A stretch of 17,269 bases of DNA. Origin: Nitrospina sp. (GTDB lineage Bacteria; Nitrospinota; Nitrospinia; Nitrospinales; VA-1). The number at the start of each line of letters is the position of its first letter. The stretch's first letter is position 1. This document shows, one piece after another, positions 1 through 7,217 of the stretch. The DNA is taken from the NCBI GenBank assembly GCA_018665625.1, contig JABJCF010000221.1:1-17269 (forward strand), in the 5' to 3' direction. Both the position numbers and the translations under genes were made by a program. A model generated the notes under the pieces. That model had not been told where the DNA came from and made no database searches. It saw only the letters and a list, made by a program, of their open reading frames with translations.

Positions 1-258
1 CCGCTTTTTAGGCATGATGTGAAACGGCAAATTCATCAGTTGGGAAAGTTGGTGACCAATGCGAATGCCTTGGGTTTCGCACCCTACAACCACATCAAAT
101 TTTCCGTGTTTCTTCTGCCAGTCCAGGAGTTTTTTAAGAAGTACTTCGCAATAAGCTTCATTCATAGAATCCGACAATTCTCCATACTCATAGGTATAAG
201 AGGATTTGACGCCAGAACTGAGTGTAAAACTTCCTTTATGAATTATTCTTGAGAACAC
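1..258 (-). CDS. Orotate phosphoribosyltransferase-like protein, 5' part only (runs off left edge)
   Basis: The first 86 residues of a type I phosphoribosyltransferase read in from the minus strand and are cut by the window edge. Two blocks match the PyrE pattern: GSFTLSSGVKSSYTY (residues 9-23), the N-terminal substrate region (compare G-x-F-x-L-x-SG-x-x-S), and DVVVGCETQGIRIGHQL (55-71), the strand and loop before the flexible catalytic loop. The final PKKR is where that loop begins. PyrE joins orotate to PRPP to give OMP in pyrimidine synthesis. The start is a GTG at 256-258: an in-frame TAG lies five codons upstream and an AGGAG sits 9 nt before it. It follows pcm by 43 nt on the same strand, so co-transcription is likely. 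The PRPP-binding motif lies outside the window, so substrate specificity (orotate or another base) cannot be confirmed. Confidence 0.72.
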   Translation of the reverse strand, partial: MFSRIIHKGSFTLSSGVKSSYTYEYGELSDSMNEAYCEVLLKKLLDWQKKHGKFDVVVGCETQGIRIGHQLSQLMNLPFHIMPKKR

Positions 259-301
259 TTTCTTTAACTCCTAATTAAGTAAACGTTTATATCGTTGTCT
301 T

Positions 302-973
302 TTACTTTTCCGGCCAGCCGTATTTTCCAACCAGGGGGACAAATTTACAATCGCCAATTTCCTTCTTGCTCAACTTGCCGCCTTTTTTAGTTAAAACAAC
401 CAGCTTTTGCTTGTCCGCATCCCCTGCGGGGGCTACCAACCTTCCGCCTTCTCCCAGTTGGTTGATCAGGGCTTCTGGAATTTCCCTGGCTGAAGCCGTG
501 ACCATAATTGCGTCAAACGGTGCCTGATCCGGCCAACCATAAGTTCCATCAAACATTTTGAAGACGATATTTGCGTACCCCAATCCCTCAAGAATTTTCT
601 GGGCGGTGCGTGAGAGCGCATTGATACGCTCTATGGTGAAAACCTGCGCGGCCAACTCAGCCACTACCGCAGTCTGATAACCTGACCCGGTGCCAATTTC
701 CAGGACCCGCTCATCCCCCTTCAACCCTAAAGCTTCTGTCATAGCTGCAACAATATAAGGTTGGGAAATTGTCTGGTTTTCTCCGATGGGTAAGGGCGTG
801 TCGCCATAGGCTCGATGCTGCAAAGAATCGAGCGTGAATAAATGACGAGGTACCCGGCTCATAACCTCGAGCAGGCGCAAATCCCTTATGCCGCGATCCC
901 CAAGTTGTTCTTCAACCATTTTTCGACGCTGTCCCGCGTGCGCATGGATCGCGTCAGGGTTCACTCGATTCAT
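302..973 (-). CDS. pcm: Protein-L-isoaspartate O-methyltransferase
   Basis: A 223-residue cytosolic repair enzyme that transfers a methyl group from S-adenosylmethionine to L-isoaspartyl residues in aged proteins, starting their return to L-aspartate. The family's ordered blocks are all visible: VPRHLF (41-46), the PLPIGENQTISQPYIVAAMTE-type active-site stretch (60-80), SAM motif I VLEIGTGSG (90-98), FDAIMVTA (143-150) and the GGRLVAP block (177-183). Length is normal for bacterial Pcm. The ATG at 973 has only a weak ribosome site; M19 (MVEEQLGDRGIRD) also aligns with the start region of some family members, so the first 18 residues are less certain. It lies between the small DUF6504-like gene (52 nt upstream) and the phosphoribosyltransferase-like gene, all on the minus strand, probably one operon. 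Confidence 0.95.
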   Translation of the reverse strand: MNRVNPDAIHAHAGQRRKMVEEQLGDRGIRDLRLLEVMSRVPRHLFTLDSLQHRAYGDTPLPIGENQTISQPYIVAAMTEALGLKGDERVLEIGTGSGYQTAVVAELAAQVFTIERINALSRTAQKILEGLGYANIVFKMFDGTYGWPDQAPFDAIMVTASAREIPEALINQLGEGGRLVAPAGDADKQKLVVLTKKGGKLSKKEIGDCKFVPLVGKYGWPEK

Positions 974-1025
974 AGAGTCTTTTTCAGAAAATGTTTTTAT
1001 TGAAAAGCAGGTCGCTCTTCAAAAT

Positions 1026-1337
1026 TCAGTTTATGGGATGGATGTTGTCCAGATCTTCAACTTCTCGCCCTGAACCCGGCAACGAGCCAAGATCTGGGTC
1101 GGGCAAGGCATCCAACATTTTAGGGTTTTGGTAAAATACCCACTCCCAACGATCTTTCCGCTCATCGTATTTCAGGAGGTATATATTATCGTCGTCGGCT
1201 TTGATTTTGAAGTAGCGAGAACCTTCTCCATACCAGCGGTCAATAATCTCTTCCACCTTGTAACGACTGTTACTCAGAACGAAGGCCACCGGTCTTTCAT
1301 TTAACTTTGAGGATGTGTAACACTCTACCTTTAACAT
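1026..1337 (-). CDS. Small conserved protein resembling DUF6504
   Basis: A 103-residue soluble protein with no signal peptide or membrane segment. The central part (about residues 14-68) reads ERPVAFVLSNSRYKVEEIID, then RWYGEGSRYFKIKADDDNIY, then LLKYDERKDRWEWVF. This resembles the DUF6504-type pattern: a beta strand, a 'Y-x-V-x-x-I-x-D-R-W' block, a 'YF-x-I/V-x' strand and an aromatic end. That family has no firm function that I know of. The C-terminal 30 residues are Pro/Gly/Asp-rich and probably disordered. It is the first gene of the minus-strand run towards pcm. The ATG at 1335-1337 lies inside a perfect palindrome (1333-1348) and has no clear Shine-Dalgarno sequence. The family assignment is from memory of the pattern and is tentative; that this is a real gene is more secure. 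Confidence 0.6.
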   Translation of the reverse strand: MLKVECYTSSKLNERPVAFVLSNSRYKVEEIIDRWYGEGSRYFKIKADDDNIYLLKYDERKDRWEWVFYQNPKMLDALPDPDLGSLPGSGREVEDLDNIHPIN

Positions 1338-1348
1338 GAGGGCATGTT
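1333..1348. promoter_or_regulatory. Palindrome over the start codon of the DUF6504-like gene
   Basis: AACATG-AGGG-CATGTT is a perfect 6-bp inverted repeat with a 4-nt centre, and it contains the initiation codon of the minus-strand gene. A possible -10 (TACAAT on the minus strand, 1365-1370) would place the transcript start about 20 nt upstream, so the palindrome would lie in the early leader. It could be a repressor operator or an RNA hairpin hiding the start codon. Functional role is inference. Confidence 0.35.
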
Positions 1349-1388
1349 ATGACTTTCAACATGAATTGTAAACTATTTTCTCCACCCT

Positions 1389-1399
1389 CAGGTCACCTG
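1389..1399. promoter_or_regulatory. Palindrome in the divergent promoter region
   Basis: CAGGT-C-ACCTG is a perfect 5-bp inverted repeat around a single central base. It lies between the possible minus-strand -10 at 1365-1370 and the plus-strand extended -10 at 1463-1471. Such a position suits a transcription factor binding to DNA between divergent genes, but the repeat is short and could be chance. Confidence 0.25.
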
Positions 1400-1462
1400 T
1401 AAATCTGGTAAAATTTGTGTCATTCGCTCCGCAGACCGACTCCCCCATTCCGAATCTTTTAT

Positions 1463-1471
1463 TGCTATAAT
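1463..1471 (+). promoter_or_regulatory. Extended -10 promoter for the M28 peptidase gene
   Basis: TGCTATAAT (TG-n-TATAAT) is a consensus extended -10 element. I see no good -35 at the expected distance, which extended -10 promoters can do without. Transcription would start near 1478, leaving a leader of about 30 nt before the ATG at 1510. This placement argues against a TTG at 1477 as the start codon, since it would fall at the transcript's very end. Confidence 0.55.
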
Positions 1472-1509
1472 CCTCATTGAATCAAACCTTGCAAAAACCC
1501 ATTAAAATC

Positions 1510-2367
1510 ATGCCCACGCCGCAGAAAAATAAAATCGAAGAGCACTTACGAGCCCTTATTGGAGAAAGAAATCCTTTCACGGAACCGGGTCATCTGGAAA
1601 CAGTCCGCAACTATATTGCAACCCAATTTGAAAGTTTCGGACTTTCCGTGACAGAAGATGCAGTCGACTTTGAAGGTAGTCGGTCTTTTAACATTTTGGG
1701 CAAAAACACCAAATTAGTAGCAGAATCATTTGTACTTGCCGCCCATTACGACACCAAACCCGGAACCCCAGGTGCCGATGACAATGCCAGCGCTGTTGCA
1801 GCACTTTTAGAAATCGCACGCTGCCTTGCAGGGGACTCCTTTCGAAGCCCTATTATTTTTGCCGCTTTCACTTTGGAGGAATATGGGTTTATCGGGTCAC
1901 ACCATTTCATAAAAAGTGCTGGCGCAAGAAATGAAACTTTCAGCGGAATGATTTCTTTGGAAATGTTGGGATACAAAAACACAGAACCTAACTCCCAAAC
2001 CTATCCCCCTTATGTTGATACTGAAAAATATCCTGATAGAGGCGATTTTATTGCAGTGGTCGGCAACGAGCCCTCGGCTCAGCTTGCCCATAGTCTCGCC
2101 ACTGACATGAAACAACATGTCCCTTCTTTAAATGTCGAAACTTTAGTGGTTCCCGGAACAGGAGAAAACTTCAGCGAAGTACGACTTAGCGATCATTCTC
2201 CCTTTTGGGATGCTGGGATCCCCGCAGTGATGGTTACCGACACAGCATTTTTTCGGAATCCGCATTACCATCAACCCTCTGATACCTACGAAACATTGGA
2301 TGTGGAGTTCATCCAGGAAAATGCAGAGGCCGTGGCAGAAACTTTAAAAATATTGCTCAACAAATAA
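1510..2367 (+). CDS. M28-family zinc aminopeptidase
   Basis: A 285-residue co-catalytic zinc peptidase of the M28 family, which removes N-terminal residues from peptides. All metal and catalytic positions are present: H79 and D81 (HYDTKPG), D90 (GADDNASAV), the catalytic pair E123-E124 (TLEEYGFIGS), E151 (SLEMLGY), D220 nearby in LSDHSPFWDAGIPAVMVTDT, and H254 (NPHYHQPSDTYETLD). No signal peptide or membrane segment is seen at the N-terminus (MPTPQKNKIEEHL), so it looks cytoplasmic, unlike many secreted M28 enzymes. I chose ATG 1510 because the extended -10 at 1463-1471 puts the alternative TTG (1477) at the transcript's 5' end; neither start has a clear ribosome site. The next gene begins 5 nt after the stop, so the two are probably co-transcribed. 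Substrate is unknown. Confidence 0.88.
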   Translation: MPTPQKNKIEEHLRALIGERNPFTEPGHLETVRNYIATQFESFGLSVTEDAVDFEGSRSFNILGKNTKLVAESFVLAAHYDTKPGTPGADDNASAVAALLEIARCLAGDSFRSPIIFAAFTLEEYGFIGSHHFIKSAGARNETFSGMISLEMLGYKNTEPNSQTYPPYVDTEKYPDRGDFIAVVGNEPSAQLAHSLATDMKQHVPSLNVETLVVPGTGENFSEVRLSDHSPFWDAGIPAVMVTDTAFFRNPHYHQPSDTYETLDVEFIQENAEAVAETLKILLNK

Positions 2368-2372
2368 ACCGC

Positions 2373-5300
2373 ATGAAAAAAAATAAAACCGATAAATCAG
2401 CCCCACCTAATAAAACAGAAACCGAACCACCTTCACCAAAGATTAAAAAACGTTCGTTAGCTGCAACTCTTTTTCGCGGCTCGGTTTATTTTGTCTTATT
2501 TATCTTTTTATTGCTTGCCGGGGTCGGCATCGTGTTGGAATATTATTTTCCCGCCGAAGAGGTTCGGGTTTTCGCAGAAAAAGAAGGCACCAAACAGCTC
2601 AAGCTTCCTCTTTCCATAAAAAAAATTAAATTCAGTCTATTGAGTGGCGTTCGCATTGATGGAGTAACATTGGGCCCCACTTCAAAACCTCTCGCAAGTG
2701 TCCAAACTGTGGTGCTGGGTTACGATCTCTCCCAGTTGTTACAAGGCAATCTTGTCATCAATCAGGTTCTTGTCGACCAACCGCAACTAAACGCAATATC
2801 AAAAAAAGGGGTGTGGAATTTTCAACCCCTATTGGATCTTAGTGGCCCAAATAAAACCTCCCCTTCAGGCGGCAGCACACCATTACCCATTGCTGAAATT
2901 AATCTACAAGAATTTCAAATTCGCAATGCAACTGCAAAGCTGGTCATGGACGACCATCTTTCTGCCCATATAAAAGGGCTCAGCGTGGAAGCCAAGGGGA
3001 AGGCCCGCTCAGATGCAATTGATCTGCAATTGAGGGTTTTCATGAAACCTGATCAAACAGCGAATATTTTATTTGACCAACAAAAAGAAAAGTTACACTT
3101 CCAATCCCACACCGCTGTAGATTTAAATTTCTCGGCTAAAGATTTAAACAAGCTTAATGTTTCTGGAAGTTTTGGTTTAAATAAAAATCAAATTATATTG
3201 GGTGACACTCTACCCTCCCCTGATTTGAAAGGAAGTTTGTCGGCTGAGTTGCAAATCAAACCTGAGCTAATAAACCTGTCTGCATTTTCTCTAACGCTAG
3301 ACAACAAAAACGAAATTCAACTCTCAACCAAAATAAAAAACTTTTCAACTCACCCGCAAGTCGAATTAAATATTAAAAAAGCTTCTTTCCAACTCACCGA
3401 TATTCTGAAATGGGGAGCAAAATGGATCCCCCCTCTTTCCGGAAAGGGAACTCTTGAAGCTAAAAACCTAAGCGTTATCGCGCAACTTCCTAACATGAAA
3501 CCCGAAAGCGTTGTGTTCAATGGAGGCTTGCTTTCCACAAAGAATCTGGACGTGAAGGCTCCTGATTTCCAAATCGAAAAAATGGATTCTTCTCTAAAGA
3601 TCAATGAGGTCTCTTTAAAAAATGGAAAACCAGTAAAATTTTCCGCAGACTTAAAAGTGCTACTTGGCAAAGGTCAAGCGAAGGGAATCCGCATCCAAAA
3701 TTTGAAACAATCTTTTAATCTCATAGCGCAAGGGTCTGACCTTTCACAAATAAAAACGAGTTTTAAAACCGAAATCGAATCATTGCACTACAACCATCCC
3801 CTTTCGAGTCAAGCCAATCTATCCCTTCACACAGAAGGGTCTTTAAGTGGCAACTGGAAGCAAGGAGATATTAATATAAAAAACATTTCATTTAACTCCG
3901 GCGAAATGCTTGAAGGGACTGTCTCCGGGGAAATCAAACAAAAAAAATCTTTTCAACTTCAGCAAAACTTGTCCCTCAATATTGCAGAGGTTCTGAAAAT
4001 TTTGCCTAAAGAATTTTCAGGAAAAATCCCCGAGATTCAAGGATTGAGCAAAACACAGTTTTCTTTTTCCGGGACCCTGAACCCAAACTTCTTACCCACT
4101 AAAGTAAGCGGAAAATCCCAAATCACTCTGGAAAGGTTTTCAGCAAAGCTAGAAGAACCTTTCCTCCAAGTCGATGATTTGAATACCAAGGTCGAGTTCC
4201 CTGTGACTTACCTGGCAGAAAAAGGAGTAAAAATTCCCACCTTGACTATAAATGCCAACCTGAAAAACCTTGATGCCTTAAAAAATTGGAAGCTCACTGA
4301 TTTTTCGGCGGAGTCAAAATTCCTGACTGACTCCTATTATAATCTCAAGCCTGATTTCGGCACACTGCCCATTAAACTGGACTCGCATATCAAACTCGGC
4401 AATTTGCATTCCGCCCAACCAGAACTTTCAGTCTCGGATTTCTCAACTAAAGCGCATTTAAAAGGAGACTTGCAATCAAACGATTTTCGCAATGGCCACC
4501 TGAATGGAGAGGTTTCATTTAAAAACATAAAGGCGTTGAAGAAATTGCGAGTGGGAGAAGTCGCCTCACAGTTTTCCTTGCAGGTTCATGACAAATCTTT
4601 ATCACGAATTCGCTTATCGCAAAAAACCAAAATCACCTCCATAAATGAAGACGACCTCAAACTAAACCTGAAAGAATTGGATATTGAATCACTGACTCGC
4701 AAAAACTTGCAGAGCGGAAACTTTGATCTCGATAATTTTCTTTTCCGTGCAACCGATTTAATGGCTTTGCAATTAAAGGGAAACGCAAAAAACTGGGGCG
4801 AATCTTTTAATCTTGAAAGCACAGTCGACCCATTGCAGCTCGCATCGGTTTGGAAGCAACTTCCTGCAAACATGAAAAAGGACTTTGGGCTAACAGGGGT
4901 TGATGGCACTGCTAAGTTTTCTATCAAAGTTCAAGGGAGCTTACCCCCTGCTAAAAACCCCCAATCCGACAAAGATTTAAAACCATTCATGCAGTGGGAA
5001 AAAATATTGGCCTCTATCAGCCCGAACAGTCCCCCTCCCATAGAATTAGCGGCACAGTTTCAATTAAAGAATGGCAAAGCAAATCACTTCGAAAAAAAGA
5101 TTCACTCTGTAAATTTGGATACCCAAATAAAATTTAAAAATAATTCTGCAGAAGCCGCTGGAAACGCTACAGGAAAACTGCTGGATAATAAATTTTTCGA
5201 AAAACTCCCATTACAACCCGAATTTAAATTTCAGTACCAACTGAAAAATCTCGACACTCTTATTCTCGCCAAACATCAACTGAACCTAAAAAACAGAGGG

Positions 5301-6389
5301 GTTCGCCACACGGTTCAAGGAGAACTCGGTGGACTCAAATCTTTTCTAAAAGGTCCACTTAATCCCGAACGGCTTCTAAAAAATATAAACATCTCCTTGA
5401 AAAACGAAAACAACCTGAACATAACAGAAGCTATGAAAGCTGAGTTTCTTGAAGATATTAAAGCAACGGGAGAAATGTCTTCCAGTTTCGAGATAAATCA
5501 GGCTGCCGGGAAAAATATAAATCTGCAAGGCCGAATCGGATTCAACCAATTTACCGCTGAAACCCCTACAGGGATGGCGCTGAAAAATTTGACTGGAAAC
5601 TTCCCATTCAGCAAATCTTTTTCATTAGATAAAGACGTCATCCCCCAAGAATCTTTTTCCCCTTCGAAAAAAAGTTTTTTCAAGCAGTTGAGGGATTTTT
5701 CACGTTACAAAAACAATATCCAAGTGGACTCCCTGGAGGTGGCAGGCCAGCGGATTGCCAATATTGGAATGGACATGGTGTTCAAGGATAATCGGCTCAC
5801 AGCAGATAAGTTTATGTTGGATGTTCTAGGTGGAACGGTGGGTGGAAACTTTTCTTTTGAACAAACGGAAAAGGGGCCCACTCTGAAGTTTGTCACAGAG
5901 TTCGCCAAAATAGATTCCTCCCGTTTATTGCCAAAGACCCAGGAACAAAACATCGATTCAAAAATTGATGGCAATATGGAAATGGCAATTCAGGTAGATG
6001 CTGCTGATGTTTCTCTGGACGAATTACTATTAAAAATCGCTATAACAAGAATCGGTACAAAAACCCTCGATCGATTGCTTCTTTTTATTGATCCCGAGGA
6101 AAGTAAACCGGCCATTGTAGATACCCGGGCAAAACTCAAACTTGCCGCACCGCATCGTGTGCTGATATCTATTGAAAATGGCAATTTGAATTTGGAAGCC
6201 TGGTTGAAAAGTGACTTGTTTGGAATTATAAAAGCACCGGAATTAAAGAGAATTCCTGTGGCAGGATTAAAACAATTTGAGGCGATCAATGAGCAATTGC
6301 AATCACTTCAAGCAACACTAAAGATATTAAATATTATTGCAGCCAATAGAATTTTATTCGAAAACCAGGAGATGGTTTTCAAAAACTAA
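2373..6389 (+). CDS. Large AsmA-like inner-membrane/periplasmic protein
   Basis: A 1338-residue protein with a Lys-rich cytoplasmic N-terminus (1-31), one membrane segment (about 32-57) and a very long periplasmic part. Just after the membrane segment comes an AsmA-type start, with SLLSGVRIDGVTLGP and LLQGNLVINQVLVDQPQLNA (about 89-133). The rest is a run of alternating short beta strands such as LKGSLSAELQI, IKNISFNSGEM and LDVLGGTVGGNFSFEQ, the pattern of the AsmA/TamB/YhdP/YdbH superfamily. These proteins form long hydrophobic beta grooves between inner and outer membranes and are implicated in phospholipid transport or outer-membrane upkeep. The C-terminus has no beta-barrel-binding TamB domain that I recognise, ending instead in a helical stretch (about 1300-1335). 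It begins 5 nt after the peptidase stop. Superfamily placement is confident; the exact subfamily is not. Confidence 0.85.
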   Translation: MKKNKTDKSAPPNKTETEPPSPKIKKRSLAATLFRGSVYFVLFIFLLLAGVGIVLEYYFPAEEVRVFAEKEGTKQLKLPLSIKKIKFSLLSGVRIDGVTLGPTSKPLASVQTVVLGYDLSQLLQGNLVINQVLVDQPQLNAISKKGVWNFQPLLDLSGPNKTSPSGGSTPLPIAEINLQEFQIRNATAKLVMDDHLSAHIKGLSVEAKGKARSDAIDLQLRVFMKPDQTANILFDQQKEKLHFQSHTAVDLNFSAKDLNKLNVSGSFGLNKNQIILGDTLPSPDLKGSLSAELQIKPELINLSAFSLTLDNKNEIQLSTKIKNFSTHPQVELNIKKASFQLTDILKWGAKWIPPLSGKGTLEAKNLSVIAQLPNMKPESVVFNGGLLSTKNLDVKAPDFQIEKMDSSLKINEVSLKNGKPVKFSADLKVLLGKGQAKGIRIQNLKQSFNLIAQGSDLSQIKTSFKTEIESLHYNHPLSSQANLSLHTEGSLSGNWKQGDINIKNISFNSGEMLEGTVSGEIKQKKSFQLQQNLSLNIAEVLKILPKEFSGKIPEIQGLSKTQFSFSGTLNPNFLPTKVSGKSQITLERFSAKLEEPFLQVDDLNTKVEFPVTYLAEKGVKIPTLTINANLKNLDALKNWKLTDFSAESKFLTDSYYNLKPDFGTLPIKLDSHIKLGNLHSAQPELSVSDFSTKAHLKGDLQSNDFRNGHLNGEVSFKNIKALKKLRVGEVASQFSLQVHDKSLSRIRLSQKTKITSINEDDLKLNLKELDIESLTRKNLQSGNFDLDNFLFRATDLMALQLKGNAKNWGESFNLESTVDPLQLASVWKQLPANMKKDFGLTGVDGTAKFSIKVQGSLPPAKNPQSDKDLKPFMQWEKILASISPNSPPPIELAAQFQLKNGKANHFEKKIHSVNLDTQIKFKNNSAEAAGNATGKLLDNKFFEKLPLQPEFKFQYQLKNLDTLILAKHQLNLKNRGVRHTVQGELGGLKSFLKGPLNPERLLKNINISLKNENNLNITEAMKAEFLEDIKATGEMSSSFEINQAAGKNINLQGRIGFNQFTAETPTGMALKNLTGNFPFSKSFSLDKDVIPQESFSPSKKSFFKQLRDFSRYKNNIQVDSLEVAGQRIANIGMDMVFKDNRLTADKFMLDVLGGTVGGNFSFEQTEKGPTLKFVTEFAKIDSSRLLPKTQEQNIDSKIDGNMEMAIQVDAADVSLDELLLKIAITRIGTKTLDRLLLFIDPEESKPAIVDTRAKLKLAAPHRVLISIENGNLNLEAWLKSDLFGIIKAPELKRIPVAGLKQFEAINEQLQSLQATLKILNIIAANRILFENQEMVFKN

Positions 6390-6393
6390 CTGA

Positions 6394-7191
6394 CTACCGG
6401 CGATCCCTTCCTCTCTGTCCACCACCCTGGTTACCTCTGTTTTGCCCGTCTTGTTGTCGTTGTTGGCGTTGACCTTGAACATTGCCCTGCCCACCCTGTC
6501 TCTGCTGACGTTGACCGCGAACATTGCCTTGTCCACCCTGTCTCTGCTGGCGTTGCCCGCGAACATTTCCCTGTCCATCCTGTCTCTGCTGACGTTGCCC
6601 CTGAGCGTTTTCTCTCCGGTTTTGACGCTGGCCCTGAGCATTTTCGCGACGACCTTGTCGTGCATCTTTTCGACCTTGACGGTTTTCTTTAACATTTTCC
6701 TTTCGGTTCTGGCGTCGATCCTGCTTTGCATCTTTTCGACTCTGACGGTTTTCTTTAACATCTTCGCGCCTGTCTTGCCGTTGCTCCTGTTTGCCCTCGC
6801 GACGTTCCTGACGGTTCTCTTGAATATTTTCTCGTCTATCCTGTCGTTGCTCCTGTCGTCCTTCCCGACGTTCCTGGCGATTTTCCTTAACGTCTTCTCT
6901 TCTGTCTTGACGACGGTCTTGTCTTGCATCCTGACGTTCCTGGCGATTTTCCTGAACGTCTTCACGCCTTTCCTGTCTCTGCTCCTGGAAATTTTCCCGT
7001 CTTTCTTCTCGCTTTTGTTGAATTTCTTCTCGACGCTTTTGCTGTTCTTCCTGCCTTTGCTTGCGCCTTTCTTCAAAAGCTTCTCTTCGACTTTCTTCTG
7101 TGTCTTCGAGTGCAATCTGGCTCCAACCCACATCCGCATTTAGCCCGGCAAAAAGTATTGCCAACAATAAAATCCATTTACAGGCTTTCAT
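6394..7191 (-). CDS. Secreted Arg/Gln/Glu-rich 11-residue-repeat protein
   Basis: A 265-residue protein of unrecognised family. Residues 1-25 form a clear Sec signal peptide (Lys at 2 and 5, hydrophobic core 6-17), so the protein is exported; the cleavage site is uncertain. From residue 33 to 175 it is 13 unbroken 11-residue units, for example EDVKENRQERR, EGRQEQRQDRR, ENIQENRQERR. Apolar and Arg/Lys residues alternate at unit position 3, giving a 22-residue super-period. A shorter 7-residue unit and two more 11-mers follow (176-204), then three 14-residue Gly/Gln units of the type GQGNVRGQRQQRQ (205-247) and a basic Gly-rich tail. The N-terminal repeats look helical; the tail looks disordered. 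A TAGGA ribosome site lies 5-6 nt before the ATG. It follows the 294-residue gene by 26 nt and converges with the AsmA gene, 4 nt between stops. Binding to polyanions or the cell surface is possible but unproven. Confidence 0.75.
   Translation of the reverse strand: MKACKWILLLAILFAGLNADVGWSQIALEDTEESRREAFEERRKQRQEEQQKRREEIQQKREERRENFQEQRQERREDVQENRQERQDARQDRRQDRREDVKENRQERREGRQEQRQDRRENIQENRQERREGKQEQRQDRREDVKENRQSRKDAKQDRRQNRKENVKENRQGRKDARQGRRENAQGQRQNRRENAQGQRQQRQDGQGNVRGQRQQRQGGQGNVRGQRQQRQGGQGNVQGQRQQRQQDGQNRGNQGGGQRGRDRR
6451..6579 (-). repeat. Three tandem 42-bp repeats encoding 14-residue Gly/Gln units
   Basis: Within the repeat protein, three consecutive 42-bp units are nearly identical at the DNA level (each contains CCACCCTGTCTCTGCTG or a one-base variant on the plus strand). 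They encode residues 205-247. The close DNA match, compared with the looser 33/66-bp repeats upstream, suggests recent tandem duplication. Copy number may vary between strains. Confidence 0.8.
6667..7095 (-). repeat. Thirteen in-frame 33-bp (11-residue) repeats
   Basis: Residues 33-175 of the repeat protein divide without gaps into 13 units of 11 residues beginning mostly E/D and ending mostly RR. Units from about the fifth onward pair into 66-bp super-units. DNA identity between units is partial, showing older divergence than the 42-bp repeats. Because every unit is a multiple of three, other frames and the opposite strand also stay open here. Confidence 0.8.
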
Positions 7192-7217
7192 AAATCCTAC
7201 TTTCCTTTAGAGAAATA

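Noticed and set aside
19..252. A 77-residue plus-strand open frame at the left edge
   Set aside because: It has no recognisable motif, whereas the opposite strand shows clear phosphoribosyltransferase blocks with a good ribosome site.
1477..1509. TTG at 1477 as the start of the M28 peptidase
   Set aside because: The extended -10 at 1463-1471 would start transcription at about 1478, so the TTG would not be in the message. ATG 1510 is preferred.
6390..6393. A shared bidirectional terminator between the convergent AsmA and repeat-protein genes
   Set aside because: Only 4 nt separate the two stop codons and I find no stem-loop with a T-run on either side.
6354..7139. A 261-residue Lys/Arg-rich frame on the minus strand, offset from the repeat protein
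   Set aside because: Same periodicity effect in a shifted frame. It has no signal peptide, overlaps the end of the AsmA gene, and its repeats are less regular.
6442..7143. A 233-residue Leu-rich open frame on the plus strand, opposite the repeat protein
   Set aside because: It is the antisense of Arg/Gln/Glu codons, which read as Leu/Ser/Phe-like residues. The repeat units are multiples of three, so the frame stays open by periodicity. The minus-strand frame has a signal peptide, ribosome site and regular protein repeats.
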